NCBI RefSeq assembly: GCF_902498845.1 | Contig: NZ_CABVLM010000007.1 | Span: 124,001-188,000, forward strand | DNA: 64,000 nucleotides | Direction of reading: 5' to 3' | Source: Pseudoalteromonas rhizosphaerae | GTDB lineage: Bacteria > Pseudomonadota > Gammaproteobacteria > Enterobacterales > Alteromonadaceae | Shown here: in pieces, positions 54,371 through 63,910 of the stretch | Numbering within the stretch: position 1 is the stretch's first letter | Layout of the letters: each line of letters starts with the position of its first letter | Notes under the pieces: model-generated | The model's database searches: none | What the model saw: the letters and a program-made list of their open reading frames with translations, nothing else | What the model was told of the DNA's origin: nothing | Made by a program: the position numbers and the translations under genes

Positions 54371-57115
54371 ATGAAACACTGCAAACCTAACTCAATGCGC
54401 CCACTCCACCTGCTATCACCAATTGCACTGGCAGTTATTGCCACTACTAGCCCTGCTTTATTGGCCGCTGAACAGCAACAAGTGCAGCAAAAAAAACCTG
54501 AAGTAATTACGGTTACTGGCTCGCGAATTCAGCGAACAGAATTAGTTTCAAGTAGCCCAGTAGTGAGTGTTGACGAAGCACAAATACACCTAGATCGCGC
54601 GGTGAATGTAGAAGATATTACCGCAAAATTACCACAAGCCGCAGCGGGCGCTAATAGTACAGGTGCAACGGTAGGTGACTCATTTGGCTCATCGACTATT
54701 GATTTACGTGGTCTTGGTCAAAACCGAACTTTGGTATTAATTGACGGTACGCGCGCTGTGCCATTTAGTTTTCGTAACTCAGTTGACGTCAATACAATTC
54801 CTGCCGGTTTGATCAAACGTGTTGATGTTTTAACTGGCGGTGCGGCTGCTGTTTATGGTGCCGATGCAGTAGCTGGCGTGGTTAACTTTGTGCTTGATGA
54901 TGACTTTACTGGCGCTGAGTTTTCAAGTAGTTATGAAACAGCTGATGGTGGCAATGAAAAACTTAATTTTGAAGCCATTTTTGGTGGCGATATAGCTGAT
55001 GGTAGTGGCCATATTACTGGCTACCTTGGTTATTCTGAACGTAAAGAATTACTTGCTGGTGAACGTGATTATGCCTTAGATAATGGCGCAACTATGATTA
55101 ATAGCGGCGGGTTTTACACCGATGTTGCCAGCGGCAACAGTTTAGCGATAAATGATGCAGGGCAAGTCGTGAGCGACCGTCAAACCAGTGACTTTACCGG
55201 CGACCGTTATTTAACTCAGCCAATGGATAGATTTTCTGCTGGGTTATTATTTGATGTGGATGCCAGTGACAGCGCAATCATTTACGGCCGCGCTATGTAT
55301 TCAAAAGTAACCGTTAATGGCGCCGGCGCTAGCGGCCAAACACCTATTCTTGTTAATGAACAAGTAACCCTCACACAAGATAACCAATATATTCCTGATG
55401 AACTACGCCAACAACTCACCTTTGATGCTGATGGAAATGCGCTAGTCAATGTTGAGCGTAATTTAGGCCTTGGCGTTCAACATACTGAAGCCGTGCGAGA
55501 TTCATTGCAATTTCAACTGGGTTTAAAAGGCGATATTAACGATTATTTACGTTACGATATTTATGGTCAGTATGGTCAAACCGATGAAGTAGCAACGATC
55601 TATAAAAATGCTTACAAAACCGATAAAAGTGGCAATAGTCGCTTTGGCAATATTGCCAATAGCAGCGATATTTTTGATCCTAATTTAGATCTAAATGAAT
55701 TTAGCGATCCACTGTTATATACCACCCGTGAACGTACTCAAAGTGTATTTGCTGCAACTCTCTCTGGCGATTCAAGTGCCTTATTTGAATTACCTGCCGG
55801 TTATGTCGATTTTGCAATTGGTTATGAGTACCGCAAAGAAACGGGCAAGCAAACTCCAGGGGATGCATTTAGAAATGGCACTAGCTTTGCCTCAGTTAGC
55901 GCATTTGATATGGACGCCAGCTTCGACAGTAGTGAGTTTTATGCAGAAATTTTAGTGCCGATCTTAATTGATATGCCATTTGCAAAAGAACTTAGTTTTG
56001 AAGGTGCTTACCGTATTTCTGATTATTCAAACACCGAAGCCGAAGACACTTATAAGCTTGGCATAAACTGGGCAATTAACGATGACATTCGTATTCGTGC
56101 TAATAAGCTCACTGCATTTAGAGCACCAAACTTAGGCGAATTCGCAAGTCCGATCACGGGGTTATCATTAGCTTTATTTGACCAAAATAGTGACCAATTT
56201 GTACCACGCTTTGCTGGTCGCTTTAATGGCGATCCATGTTTGATAGGTACGGGGGACGCAGCGCAATGTGCCGCTTTTGGCGCACCGCCAGTGGGCACTG
56301 AGTATGACTCAACAACAGCCGAGTATACTTACGGCGGTAATCCGAACATCAAGCCAGAGCAAGCAGAATCAGATACTTTAGGTGTAGTTTATACTCCAAG
56401 TTACATTGAGGGCTTTGACCTATCACTTGATTACTATAGCATTCGTGTAACCGATGCCGTAAGTCAAATTCAACCTGCTGCAGCATTACAGAGCTGTTAT
56501 ATTGACGATCCAAATCCTAATAACCCATTGTGTGGCGCAGTACTTCGCGATCCTAATACAGGCTTTATTAGCACCGCGATCGTAAATGACTTTAACCTTG
56601 CAGCGATTGAACAAGCTGGTATCGATTTAGCAGCCAACTATGTATTTGATGCACCAATGGATTTAGGCGGTCGCTTTAGGCTCTCATACCAAGGTAACTT
56701 TGTAACAAAACAAACTCGCCAAAATAATAGCACCGTAGCCGAAGTTGATTGTAAAGGCACTTACGGTAGCGCGTGTTCAGGCGATTTTGCGAGTATCTTA
56801 CAAGCCGATTATAAACATCGCGCCACGTTTGATTGGCAGCTAGATACCATGAACTTCCAATTAGGCTGGCGCAGAATCGGTGAAGTAGACTATGCTGTAG
56901 ATAGAACAGAAACAATTTCAGCACAAGACTACATGGACTTTGCTGCATCGTGGCAAGCAACCGACACTATCGCCGTTAACTTTGGTATCGATAACCTGTT
57001 TGACAAAGCACCACCAACACCTGACATTGGCGCTAACCACTTTAATACTGTGAGTGATTACAGTGTGATTGGCCGTACAGTGGGCGTTGCAGTACGTTAC
57101 TCACCGAGTTTTTAG
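54371..57115 (+). CDS. TonB-dependent outer membrane receptor
   Basis: The 914-residue protein has a signal peptide ending near PALLAAEQ, a TonB box-like EVITVTGSRI, a plug domain with LPQAAAGANSTGATVG and DLRGLGQNRTLVLIDG, and a beta-barrel ending in YSPSF. The plug has the common VNTIP...GGAAAVYGADAVAGVVN block. The C-terminal piece FQLGWRRIGEVDYAVDR is repeated in decayed form at 61893. It transports a TonB-dependent ligand not visible from the sequence. A strong terminator follows. Confidence 0.93.
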   Translation: MKHCKPNSMRPLHLLSPIALAVIATTSPALLAAEQQQVQQKKPEVITVTGSRIQRTELVSSSPVVSVDEAQIHLDRAVNVEDITAKLPQAAAGANSTGATVGDSFGSSTIDLRGLGQNRTLVLIDGTRAVPFSFRNSVDVNTIPAGLIKRVDVLTGGAAAVYGADAVAGVVNFVLDDDFTGAEFSSSYETADGGNEKLNFEAIFGGDIADGSGHITGYLGYSERKELLAGERDYALDNGATMINSGGFYTDVASGNSLAINDAGQVVSDRQTSDFTGDRYLTQPMDRFSAGLLFDVDASDSAIIYGRAMYSKVTVNGAGASGQTPILVNEQVTLTQDNQYIPDELRQQLTFDADGNALVNVERNLGLGVQHTEAVRDSLQFQLGLKGDINDYLRYDIYGQYGQTDEVATIYKNAYKTDKSGNSRFGNIANSSDIFDPNLDLNEFSDPLLYTTRERTQSVFAATLSGDSSALFELPAGYVDFAIGYEYRKETGKQTPGDAFRNGTSFASVSAFDMDASFDSSEFYAEILVPILIDMPFAKELSFEGAYRISDYSNTEAEDTYKLGINWAINDDIRIRANKLTAFRAPNLGEFASPITGLSLALFDQNSDQFVPRFAGRFNGDPCLIGTGDAAQCAAFGAPPVGTEYDSTTAEYTYGGNPNIKPEQAESDTLGVVYTPSYIEGFDLSLDYYSIRVTDAVSQIQPAAALQSCYIDDPNPNNPLCGAVLRDPNTGFISTAIVNDFNLAAIEQAGIDLAANYVFDAPMDLGGRFRLSYQGNFVTKQTRQNNSTVAEVDCKGTYGSACSGDFASILQADYKHRATFDWQLDTMNFQLGWRRIGEVDYAVDRTETISAQDYMDFAASWQATDTIAVNFGIDNLFDKAPPTPDIGANHFNTVSDYSVIGRTVGVAVRYSPSF

Positions 57116-57156
57116 TTAATCCCCAATTGCCTATAGCAACACAGGATTAAACCCTT

Positions 57157-57182
57157 AAAGCGCACCCTGCCCGGTGCGCTTT
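57157..57182 (+). terminator. Rho-independent terminator after the TonB receptor
   Basis: AAAGCGCACC at 57157-57166 pairs with GGTGCGCTTT at 57173-57182 around a CTGCCC loop and ends in T-rich sequence. Confidence 0.88.
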
Positions 57183-57328
57183 TTCTTGGTTCAATGTTAA
57201 TCAAACCTATGCAGCGATAGAAACCGTAATTTTAACGGTTAAGTAAAGATGCTGTATAGTTGCTCAGTGCTCGCGTGAGATTTGCTAATAGTGATTGTTG
57301 CATTACACTTTGCTTGCTAAACAAGGCA

Positions 57329-58846
57329 TTACTCAAACTGTATCTCTATCGGCTCGCTAAGCATTTCATCACGGCTTACAGCAACAACTCGGATATGTGA
57401 AAGCGCAAGTCCATTGTTGTTATTCTCAACTGTGATTGAGCGCATTATTGATGGGTAAATTTTATATTGCCAATCATCGCCATATTTAAGATAAACAAGC
57501 GTTTTAAATACATGCTCAGGTTGCGCATGATGCCAACTCAGTTTTGTCACCTGTGCATATTGGTTATAGCTCATTGCAGGTTTACTCACCTCCTGAACTG
57601 GTAACCAATTTGATAGCGGCAGTAATGCTTGATGTTGAAAAACGCCCTTTTCTATCACCTGAGAAAAGTCAGCGTTTTCTAATGATTTTACATTCCAAAA
57701 TACAACGCCTGGCGAGTTATTAAGCATCGCCCGATTGATCATAATTTGGTTAACGACTTCGTCGATTCCTGCATCCGTATTTGCTATCAGTGTGTTGATA
57801 CCTGGCCATAAATGACGATTTTGAGTATTTTGCGATTGCCACCACGCAATTAACAATGGATAGCTTTGCGAGTATTGGTTGATAGGCCAATATAATTGCG
57901 GAGTAAAATAATCAAGCCAACCTTCATTTAGCCATAGTTTGGCATCGGCATAAAGCTTTTCATACTGATCTAAACCACGGATCGTGGCCGGTTGCTTTGG
58001 ACGATATATCCCAAATGGACTAATACCTACTTGTACATGTGGCTTCAGCTGCTTTATTTGCTCATAGAGCGTTTTTGTAAATTGATTCACGGCAGCTCGA
58101 CGCCAATCACCTTTACTTAATTTACCTCCTTGTTTTTGATAATCTAAATATTGGCTTTGATCAGGAAAATCTTCACCTTCATTATAGGAAGGATAAGGGT
58201 AAAAATAATCATCATAGTGAAGGCCGTCAATATCATAGTTTTCTACCAACTCTAGTAACGTCGCAATACTATAATCGATCACTGACTGATTAGTTGGAAT
58301 GAACCAATGCATACCATTTTTAAGCTGCACGACATCTTCAGCCATTTGCATACTAATTGATTGTTCGCTGACAATTCCACCTGATGGGTGATGAACGCGA
58401 TAAGGATTGAACCACGCATGTAGCTTTAAACCTCGCTGATGCGCTTGTTCAATCCAAAATTGCAACGGATCATAAAAAGGTTCCGGCGCTTGCCCTTGCT
58501 TACCCGTTAAATAGTAAGACCATGGCTCAGTTGAGCTTTGGTAAAGTGCATCAGCTTGTGGCCGAACTTGAAAGATAACTGTATTAAAATTATTCGTTTG
58601 CAGCGTATCTAATATTTTTATTGCTTGACGTTTTTGCTCATCAACAGGCAAGCCTGGTTGCTGCGGCCAGTTAATATTCGCAACAGTCGCAACCCATGCG
58701 GCGCGAAATTCACGAACAACATCTTCGGTATGAATAGTTGCAAGCAGTGGGTTAAGTTGTTGTTTAGTATTAGGTGTTAAAGGAGCGGACTGACAAGCGA
58801 TTAAAGTAACAGATATGAGCACAGAGAAAATTACTCGGATCATCAT
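57329..58846 (-). CDS. GHL10-family glycosyl hydrolase, DigH/YngK-like lipoprotein
   Basis: The 505-residue protein has a lipobox (LIAC, Cys18) and the GHL10 (DUF187) signature FRAAWVATVANINWP near residue 47, with NFNTVIFQVRPQADALY and YDIDGLHYDDYFYPYP carrying conserved acidic residues of the barrel. E. coli DigH (YddW) of this family cleaves denuded peptidoglycan glycan strands. An outer-membrane or periplasmic cell-wall hydrolase is the likely role. It lies 73 bases after the receptor at 58920 but behind a terminator. Confidence 0.88.
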   Translation of the reverse strand: MMIRVIFSVLISVTLIACQSAPLTPNTKQQLNPLLATIHTEDVVREFRAAWVATVANINWPQQPGLPVDEQKRQAIKILDTLQTNNFNTVIFQVRPQADALYQSSTEPWSYYLTGKQGQAPEPFYDPLQFWIEQAHQRGLKLHAWFNPYRVHHPSGGIVSEQSISMQMAEDVVQLKNGMHWFIPTNQSVIDYSIATLLELVENYDIDGLHYDDYFYPYPSYNEGEDFPDQSQYLDYQKQGGKLSKGDWRRAAVNQFTKTLYEQIKQLKPHVQVGISPFGIYRPKQPATIRGLDQYEKLYADAKLWLNEGWLDYFTPQLYWPINQYSQSYPLLIAWWQSQNTQNRHLWPGINTLIANTDAGIDEVVNQIMINRAMLNNSPGVVFWNVKSLENADFSQVIEKGVFQHQALLPLSNWLPVQEVSKPAMSYNQYAQVTKLSWHHAQPEHVFKTLVYLKYGDDWQYKIYPSIMRSITVENNNNGLALSHIRVVAVSRDEMLSEPIEIQFE

Positions 58847-58870
58847 TGATTTCCTAACAAGTGAAAAAAT

Positions 58871-58898
58871 ATAGCCGATAGTGAGGACTATCGGCTAT
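58871..58898 (-). terminator. Rho-independent terminator between TonB receptor and GHL10 gene
   Basis: The stem ATAGCCGATAGT / ACTATCGGCTAT is perfect over 12 bases around a GAGG/CCTC loop. On the minus strand it is followed by ATTTTTT. It should end or attenuate the receptor transcript before the hydrolase gene. Confidence 0.88.
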
Positions 58899-58919
58899 TT
58901 ATATCGTATATGGGGGGAA

Positions 58920-61559
58920 TTAAAATTTATACTGGGCGCCGAGTAAGAATCTACGACCATAATTATGAATAGCAAGTGGACGATTGCTATCTGACATACC
59001 AGTGCTGTTACTTGACATTGAACGCTGGTCTTCATCGGTTAAATTAATGGCTTGAAATACCACATTCAGATTATCAGTCACATTGTAGCTAAGGTTCAAA
59101 TCATATTGACCAAAGTCATCAATGTACTGGTTGAGTCCTAAATAAGTTGTATAAAAGTATTCAGAACGATAAGTATATGAAACCCTTGCACTAAAACCCA
59201 TATTCTCGTAATACACTGTGGCATTGAAGGTATCTTCTGAATTATTAGGCAGAACGGCTTCTTCTCCTGCAGCGACCTGCTCAGCTGTTTGCTCAAGCTC
59301 TGCATCTGAGTAAGTATAGTTAGTTTGAATACCAAAACCATAACCTAGCTTTTGCGTATAATTAACTTCAAAGCCTGAGTTTTCGCCGCCTAAACCATTT
59401 AATGGTTGAGTGATCAAGAAAGTACGCAGTTCTTCAGCACCGGTATCTGGATCAGTCCACATCCACTCTTTATCAACAGTGCTATTTGTAATGTATGAAT
59501 CGATATCTTTATAAAAGTAAGCTAATGATAAGATAGATGACTCATTAAAATACCATTCAGCTGATAAGTCATATTGCGAAGCACGATATGGTTTTAAATC
59601 AGGATTACCTTCATTACCCTTACAGCCTGTTGCTGCAGTGCAATAACCACTTTTACGAGCGGATAAAAAATCATAATCAGGACGAGACATAACTTTTGCT
59701 GCAGCAAAACGCAGGATGATCTCATCACTGTAATCATAAGCGATATTTAAACTCGGTAAAAAGTCGTCATAACTAGTAGAAAAACCAACTTCTTCGATAT
59801 TTTGCGGATCAAAACTACGGCCCGTATATTGTAGTGACTGCGAGTCAACATCGGTTTTGACAGCTCGAACACCTAAGTTACCTCGAAAATCACTAAATGA
59901 AAACAATGCTTTTACGTAACCGGCAGTAATGCTTTCTTGCAAGTCATATGTATAATCTAGATGTTCATAAGGCGCTGTTGATGGTTCGGTGGAAGCAATC
60001 CAATGACTATAAGCGGCATTATCAAATTGCCATAAAATGGCATTCTCACTCCCCATAAAATCATTAACTGTGGTAGTTGCAAACTGGCCTAAATTATTCG
60101 TACTGCCATCAGCCCCCTTTTTAGGATAATTTGCTTTAATTAAGTTTGCGGCTTTACTGTGTTCTCGGTATTTAACCCCGGTTTTTATCGCCGTAAAGTA
60201 ATCATTATCGAGTTGGTACTCAAAATCAAATTGCACATATTTCTCATCGGAATCATTCGCTATATCATTTTTATGATTGTAGTCTAAGCGATAATCGGCA
60301 GGCGTAAGAGAATCTGATAATACAACTTCGGGCATACCATTTTCGATGCTGTACGAAGCGTCAGTGTTTGCGTAGTACTCCGAATATACGTCACTTACTG
60401 CGCCTTCAGCTTTACTATAGCCAAACTGTGTTGTCAGAGTGTAGTTATCTTTTGCATAGGTAACTTTAATATCGTGAGCTTGAGTTTTAAATTCACCTTG
60501 GTATCCGGCATTTCCGTAATAGCCTAAATTATTATGGGCAGGTAAAGTCCCAGCAACTACAGTACCATCAACAATATCAGCTTGCTCAATATTGCCAATG
60601 TTTTGTAATATAAAACCACTCGAATAAGTACCGTAAGACTCATGCTCAGATTTTGAATACAAGTTATTAAATACGATATCTAAGTTTGCTGAAGGCGCGT
60701 ATTGCAAGGTAGCCGTCACTGTATTTAAATCAGAGTCACTGGCATAGCGATTATAACCTACCGCCCCAGGGTAATACTCATTATTGCCATCACCATTGGC
60801 ATCTGTACTTCGGTAACCAAATCTTACTTCTTTACTGTCTCTTTGGGTTGCGAGTTCTTTGCGCACAAAGCCCACATTAAAACCAAAGTCTTCATCTTCA
60901 TTTTTCCAAGAGTATAAACCTGAAATATAAGGCTTAGTTTCATCGGCATTTTCAAAATGAAATGCTTTCACTGACAATGCGGCATAGTTAGATTCACTGT
61001 CTAAAGGCTTGCGTGTTCTAACCACCACAGTGCCGCCAATTGAACCTTCATCAACATCAGCCTCAGCTGACTTAAACACTTCTAAAGTATCGACTAACTC
61101 TGCAGGCAAAAGTGAATAGTTAAAACCACGTGATGGACGAGTGATAGACGCTGATGCCGTCGCTGAAGCAACACTCTGACCATTTAATAAGGTAATGTTT
61201 AGATGGGGTGCTGTACCACGAATACTTACTCGGTCACTTTCTCCGCCTAAGTCTTTTTCAACTTGCACACCCGGAATACGTTGCAGGGCATCGGCTACCG
61301 TTTGGTCAGGGAATTTACCGATATCTTCTGCAGATACCGCATCAACAACACTGTTAGCAAACCGTTTCATATTGAGGCTCTTCTCGACAGACGCAGCGTA
61401 GCCTTTTACCTCTATACGTTCGATATCTTCTTTTGTTAAGTTTTCTTTGTCTAATTGCTCTGCATCATTAGCAAAAGCCGTACTAGAAGCTGAAATAACC
61501 AAAGTGGCGAGTAATGATTTTTTGAATTGAGCTGTAATTGTGTGGAATTTATTATTCAT
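58920..61559 (-). CDS. TonB-dependent outer membrane receptor
   Basis: The 879-residue protein has a signal peptide ending near SSTAFANDA, a TonB box-like RIEVKGYAA, a plug with EDIGKFPDQTVADALQRIPG and VSIRGTAPHLN, and a barrel ending in GAQYKF. The plug closely resembles the receptor at 11844. This type is commonly involved in uptake of glycans in Alteromonadales. Its gene lies upstream of the DigH-like gene on the same strand, which suggests a linked substrate of cell-wall or related sugars. The substrate itself is not shown. Confidence 0.93.
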   Translation of the reverse strand: MNNKFHTITAQFKKSLLATLVISASSTAFANDAEQLDKENLTKEDIERIEVKGYAASVEKSLNMKRFANSVVDAVSAEDIGKFPDQTVADALQRIPGVQVEKDLGGESDRVSIRGTAPHLNITLLNGQSVASATASASITRPSRGFNYSLLPAELVDTLEVFKSAEADVDEGSIGGTVVVRTRKPLDSESNYAALSVKAFHFENADETKPYISGLYSWKNEDEDFGFNVGFVRKELATQRDSKEVRFGYRSTDANGDGNNEYYPGAVGYNRYASDSDLNTVTATLQYAPSANLDIVFNNLYSKSEHESYGTYSSGFILQNIGNIEQADIVDGTVVAGTLPAHNNLGYYGNAGYQGEFKTQAHDIKVTYAKDNYTLTTQFGYSKAEGAVSDVYSEYYANTDASYSIENGMPEVVLSDSLTPADYRLDYNHKNDIANDSDEKYVQFDFEYQLDNDYFTAIKTGVKYREHSKAANLIKANYPKKGADGSTNNLGQFATTTVNDFMGSENAILWQFDNAAYSHWIASTEPSTAPYEHLDYTYDLQESITAGYVKALFSFSDFRGNLGVRAVKTDVDSQSLQYTGRSFDPQNIEEVGFSTSYDDFLPSLNIAYDYSDEIILRFAAAKVMSRPDYDFLSARKSGYCTAATGCKGNEGNPDLKPYRASQYDLSAEWYFNESSILSLAYFYKDIDSYITNSTVDKEWMWTDPDTGAEELRTFLITQPLNGLGGENSGFEVNYTQKLGYGFGIQTNYTYSDAELEQTAEQVAAGEEAVLPNNSEDTFNATVYYENMGFSARVSYTYRSEYFYTTYLGLNQYIDDFGQYDLNLSYNVTDNLNVVFQAINLTDEDQRSMSSNSTGMSDSNRPLAIHNYGRRFLLGAQYKF

Positions 61560-61892
61560 AGTATAAGCATTTAACCTTTTTATATTGCAAAGTACTTGTA
61601 CGGCTTCAGCTAATTTAAAATAGCTAAATCAAGACATATTTTATAGTTTTGTTACCTGCTGTTAACTTAGTCAAAAAAACACACAAGGTCAATATAATTT
61701 ATTCCAAAATTAATAAACATTTACAATTTATAATTCCAAAAATACACAAAATGTCCTTTAGTCGCTATCTAAATAAAGCACTTAAATTTATGAAAAATGA
61801 GAGCCTTATAAATAAGTGCAATTAAAACAAAAGATTAACGATATAGTGAACTTCGAGGTTAATTTAAATTACGCAGTAGTAAGATACCGTAA
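61560..61892. other. Promoter-side spacer of the TonB receptor
   Basis: No gene is seen. The stretch is very AT-rich and should hold the receptor promoter on the minus strand. It ends with the inverted repeat listed separately. Confidence 0.5.
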
Positions 61893-61901
61893 TTTAAATT
61901 A
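61860..61901. repeat. 14-base perfect inverted repeat
   Basis: TAATTTAAATTACG (61860-61873) and CGTAATTTAAATTA (61888-61901) are perfectly complementary with a 14-base loop. It abuts and partly overlaps the receptor relic, so it may mark a recombination or insertion boundary. Confidence 0.8.
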
Positions 61902-61967
61902 GGTTGGCGCAGAATTGGCAAATTGGACTACTTTGTCGATAACTTAGGGGGCCTTGTAAGCAAGTAG
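61893..61967 (+). pseudogene. Relic of a TonB receptor C-terminal region
   Basis: One frame reads FKLGWRRIGKLDYFVDNLGG and then stops. It matches FQLGWRRIGEVDYAVDR near the C-terminus of the receptor at 54371-57115 at both DNA and protein level. No upstream frame continues it. It is a leftover of a receptor gene mostly deleted from this site. Confidence 0.7.
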
Positions 61968-61986
61968 TACTGATCTGTTATTGTAG

Positions 61987-62468
61987 CTACTGAGGTTTTT
62001 GCTGGGTTTCGAGCTTCAGTAAATATTTAGCAGCTCGACGGCTCCCGCGTTGCTGGTTTTTTGGCTAATTTCAGCGCATGATAAATAATATGTTTAGTTG
62101 ATTTACTCAACGCCACAAAACATTTTAGCTTGGGGTTTTGCATCTAACGCTAATAAAAAATCATCAGGGAACTGCATTTCGTTTGATATCGAATATGCTG
62201 TATTCCAGCGTCCATAAGCTTTTACCAAACACACTGGGATCATTTGGGCTTATTACATTAAGCCCGATTCAATTAACTGTGCCACATAGTTTTAGTTTTG
62301 ACCAAACACTGTTAGCTCTGCGAAGAGTAAAACATGGTAAGTACGAATCACCATCTAAGGATTTTTTAATGCCATCAATCCATAGCTCTGCGCAATCAAA
62401 ATGATTTTCTTCAAGCCAAGCATAAAACTCTCTGTTGATGCAAAAGACTTGATATTAAATGGTTCAAA
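61987..62468 (-). pseudogene. Frameshifted YdeI/OmpD-associated family gene
   Basis: Pieces in different frames together resemble the YdeI family: FYAWLEENHFDCAELWI, DGIKKSLDGDSYLPCFTLRR with SVWSKLK, FPDDFLLALDAKPQAKMF, VALSKSTKHIIYHALKLAKK and RRAAKYLLKLETQQKPQ. At least three frameshifts and an internal deletion between LWI and DGI break it, so it cannot make the full protein. The stop is at 61987-61989. Confidence 0.75.
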
Positions 62469-62481
62469 TTTTCCAATTTAC

Positions 62482-63324
62482 TTAAAACTCAATCACTTCA
62501 ATCGCACCGCGTTTTTGCATAGTGACAAACAGCTTGGTTTGCTGGTCATTAAATGCCACATTGGTTGGATGCTGCCCTGTTAAAGTATAGGTTTGCAATA
62601 TCTTACCTGCGGGACTAATTTTTAAAATAACACCTGCGCCATAACGGGCTACATACAGGTTACCTTGGTTATCAACACGCATGCCGTCCATACCATGATC
62701 GTCAAATGTGAGCAGCGGCTGCTTATTGCTGATGTTTAGCTCACTATCAAGATCATATTGCCAAATAATGCGCTGCACGCTTTCGTTTACGTAGAGTTTA
62801 CTATTGCTGTTATTAACCGCCACACCATTGGTGGTGCCCATATTCTCTTCTAATAATTGAGTACTGCCATCTGTATTTATACGCCATAATTTGCCGGTAG
62901 CATCAGCCCAATTAGGGTCGCTGGCAAACAACACACCGCGTTTAGTTATGGCAATATCATTTGGTTGATTCATGGTTTTATTATGAGCAAAAACCTCAAC
63001 GCTTTTACTATTAGCAGGCACTTTTAAAATATTATGATTTACATAATCCGCAATATAGAGATTACCTTGGCCATCAAATTGCAAACCATTACCAACGCTG
63101 TCATTTGGCAGCTTTAAAAATAAGCTGGCTTTACCATTGTTATCAACCTTACCAATGGTGCCCTGATCAGCAAAATTAACTGCGTATAAATGCTGCTTAT
63201 AAAAAACAGGTCCTTCAACGCCTTGAGTAAACACATTATCAGGCACAAACTCCTTACTGTGCTGCGCAATACTGGTGGCACTAAAAAGTGCTGCACAGCT
63301 CAATCCACAGATCATCGCTTTCAT
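62482..63324 (-). CDS. SMP-30/NHL-type beta-propeller protein, exported
   Basis: The 280-residue product has a signal peptide (MKAMICGLSCAALFSATSIA) and a six-bladed propeller with recurring units: NGLQFDGQGNLYIADYVNHN, VLFASDPNWADATGKLWRIN, and GMRVDNQGNLYVARYGAG. These resemble SMP-30/gluconolactonase and NHL repeats. It should be periplasmic or extracellular, either a lactonase or a binding protein. It lies 13 bases after the small exported-protein gene, so both are likely cotranscribed. Confidence 0.85.
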   Translation of the reverse strand: MKAMICGLSCAALFSATSIAQHSKEFVPDNVFTQGVEGPVFYKQHLYAVNFADQGTIGKVDNNGKASLFLKLPNDSVGNGLQFDGQGNLYIADYVNHNILKVPANSKSVEVFAHNKTMNQPNDIAITKRGVLFASDPNWADATGKLWRINTDGSTQLLEENMGTTNGVAVNNSNSKLYVNESVQRIIWQYDLDSELNISNKQPLLTFDDHGMDGMRVDNQGNLYVARYGAGVILKISPAGKILQTYTLTGQHPTNVAFNDQQTKLFVTMQKRGAIEVIEF

Positions 63325-63337
63325 TTTATTATTATTC

Positions 63338-63763
63338 CTAATTTAAATTATTACTGGTGAAGATGCTCAAAATCGGGAAATTGTCTTCGCCAAACGACAG
63401 CGTTAATGTGCGCTGCTCACCATCGTCTAGTTTAATATTGTCAGCCAGAGCCATAGGCGATATTCGTCTGCCATCGGCAAATAACGCCATAATATGTTCA
63501 GCCTGTAAAATGCGTGAACCTGACGCGTCATTACGAATTGTCACCACTGCGACTCGCCGGCCTTGCTCACTGCTCATCAGCACAGAGTTAACCACACTGA
63601 AATCACTGTTTTTAGGCCTTACTTTCGCATCATTTTCAAAACTAAACTGCATTCCCTGTAACGCAACTTGATCGACCGACAATACTTCATCATTTGCCTT
63701 TACCAAACCGCTCACAAAAGCACTGACTAGCAGTGGCAGTAAAACCAACAGTTGTATTTTCAT
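63338..63763 (-). CDS. Small exported hypothetical protein
   Basis: The 141-residue product has a clear signal peptide (MKIQLLVLLPLLVSAFVSG, cleavage near VKA) and a mature domain that appears mostly beta-strand (SVLMSSEQGRRVAVVTIRND, then LTLSFGEDNFPILSIF). No family recognised. It begins a two-gene unit with the propeller protein and may assist it at the envelope. Confidence 0.7.
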   Translation of the reverse strand: MKIQLLVLLPLLVSAFVSGLVKANDEVLSVDQVALQGMQFSFENDAKVRPKNSDFSVVNSVLMSSEQGRRVAVVTIRNDASGSRILQAEHIMALFADGRRISPMALADNIKLDDGEQRTLTLSFGEDNFPILSIFTSNNLN

Positions 63764-63910
63764 TTCATTCCCTCGCTAACAACATCTATCTAAAGGTTAT
63801 TTTTAACACAACTTGTGTGCTTTCTCATTTAATTTTTCAATTTCTTTAATAACTAAAAAGATTTTATTAACAGTGCTGTGACGCTAATAGAAAGCTCTAT
63901 AACTTTGTGC

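Noticed and set aside
62138..62404. Forward frame of 88 codons
   Set aside because: It is antisense to the decayed YdeI-family gene, whose reverse-strand motifs explain the sequence better.
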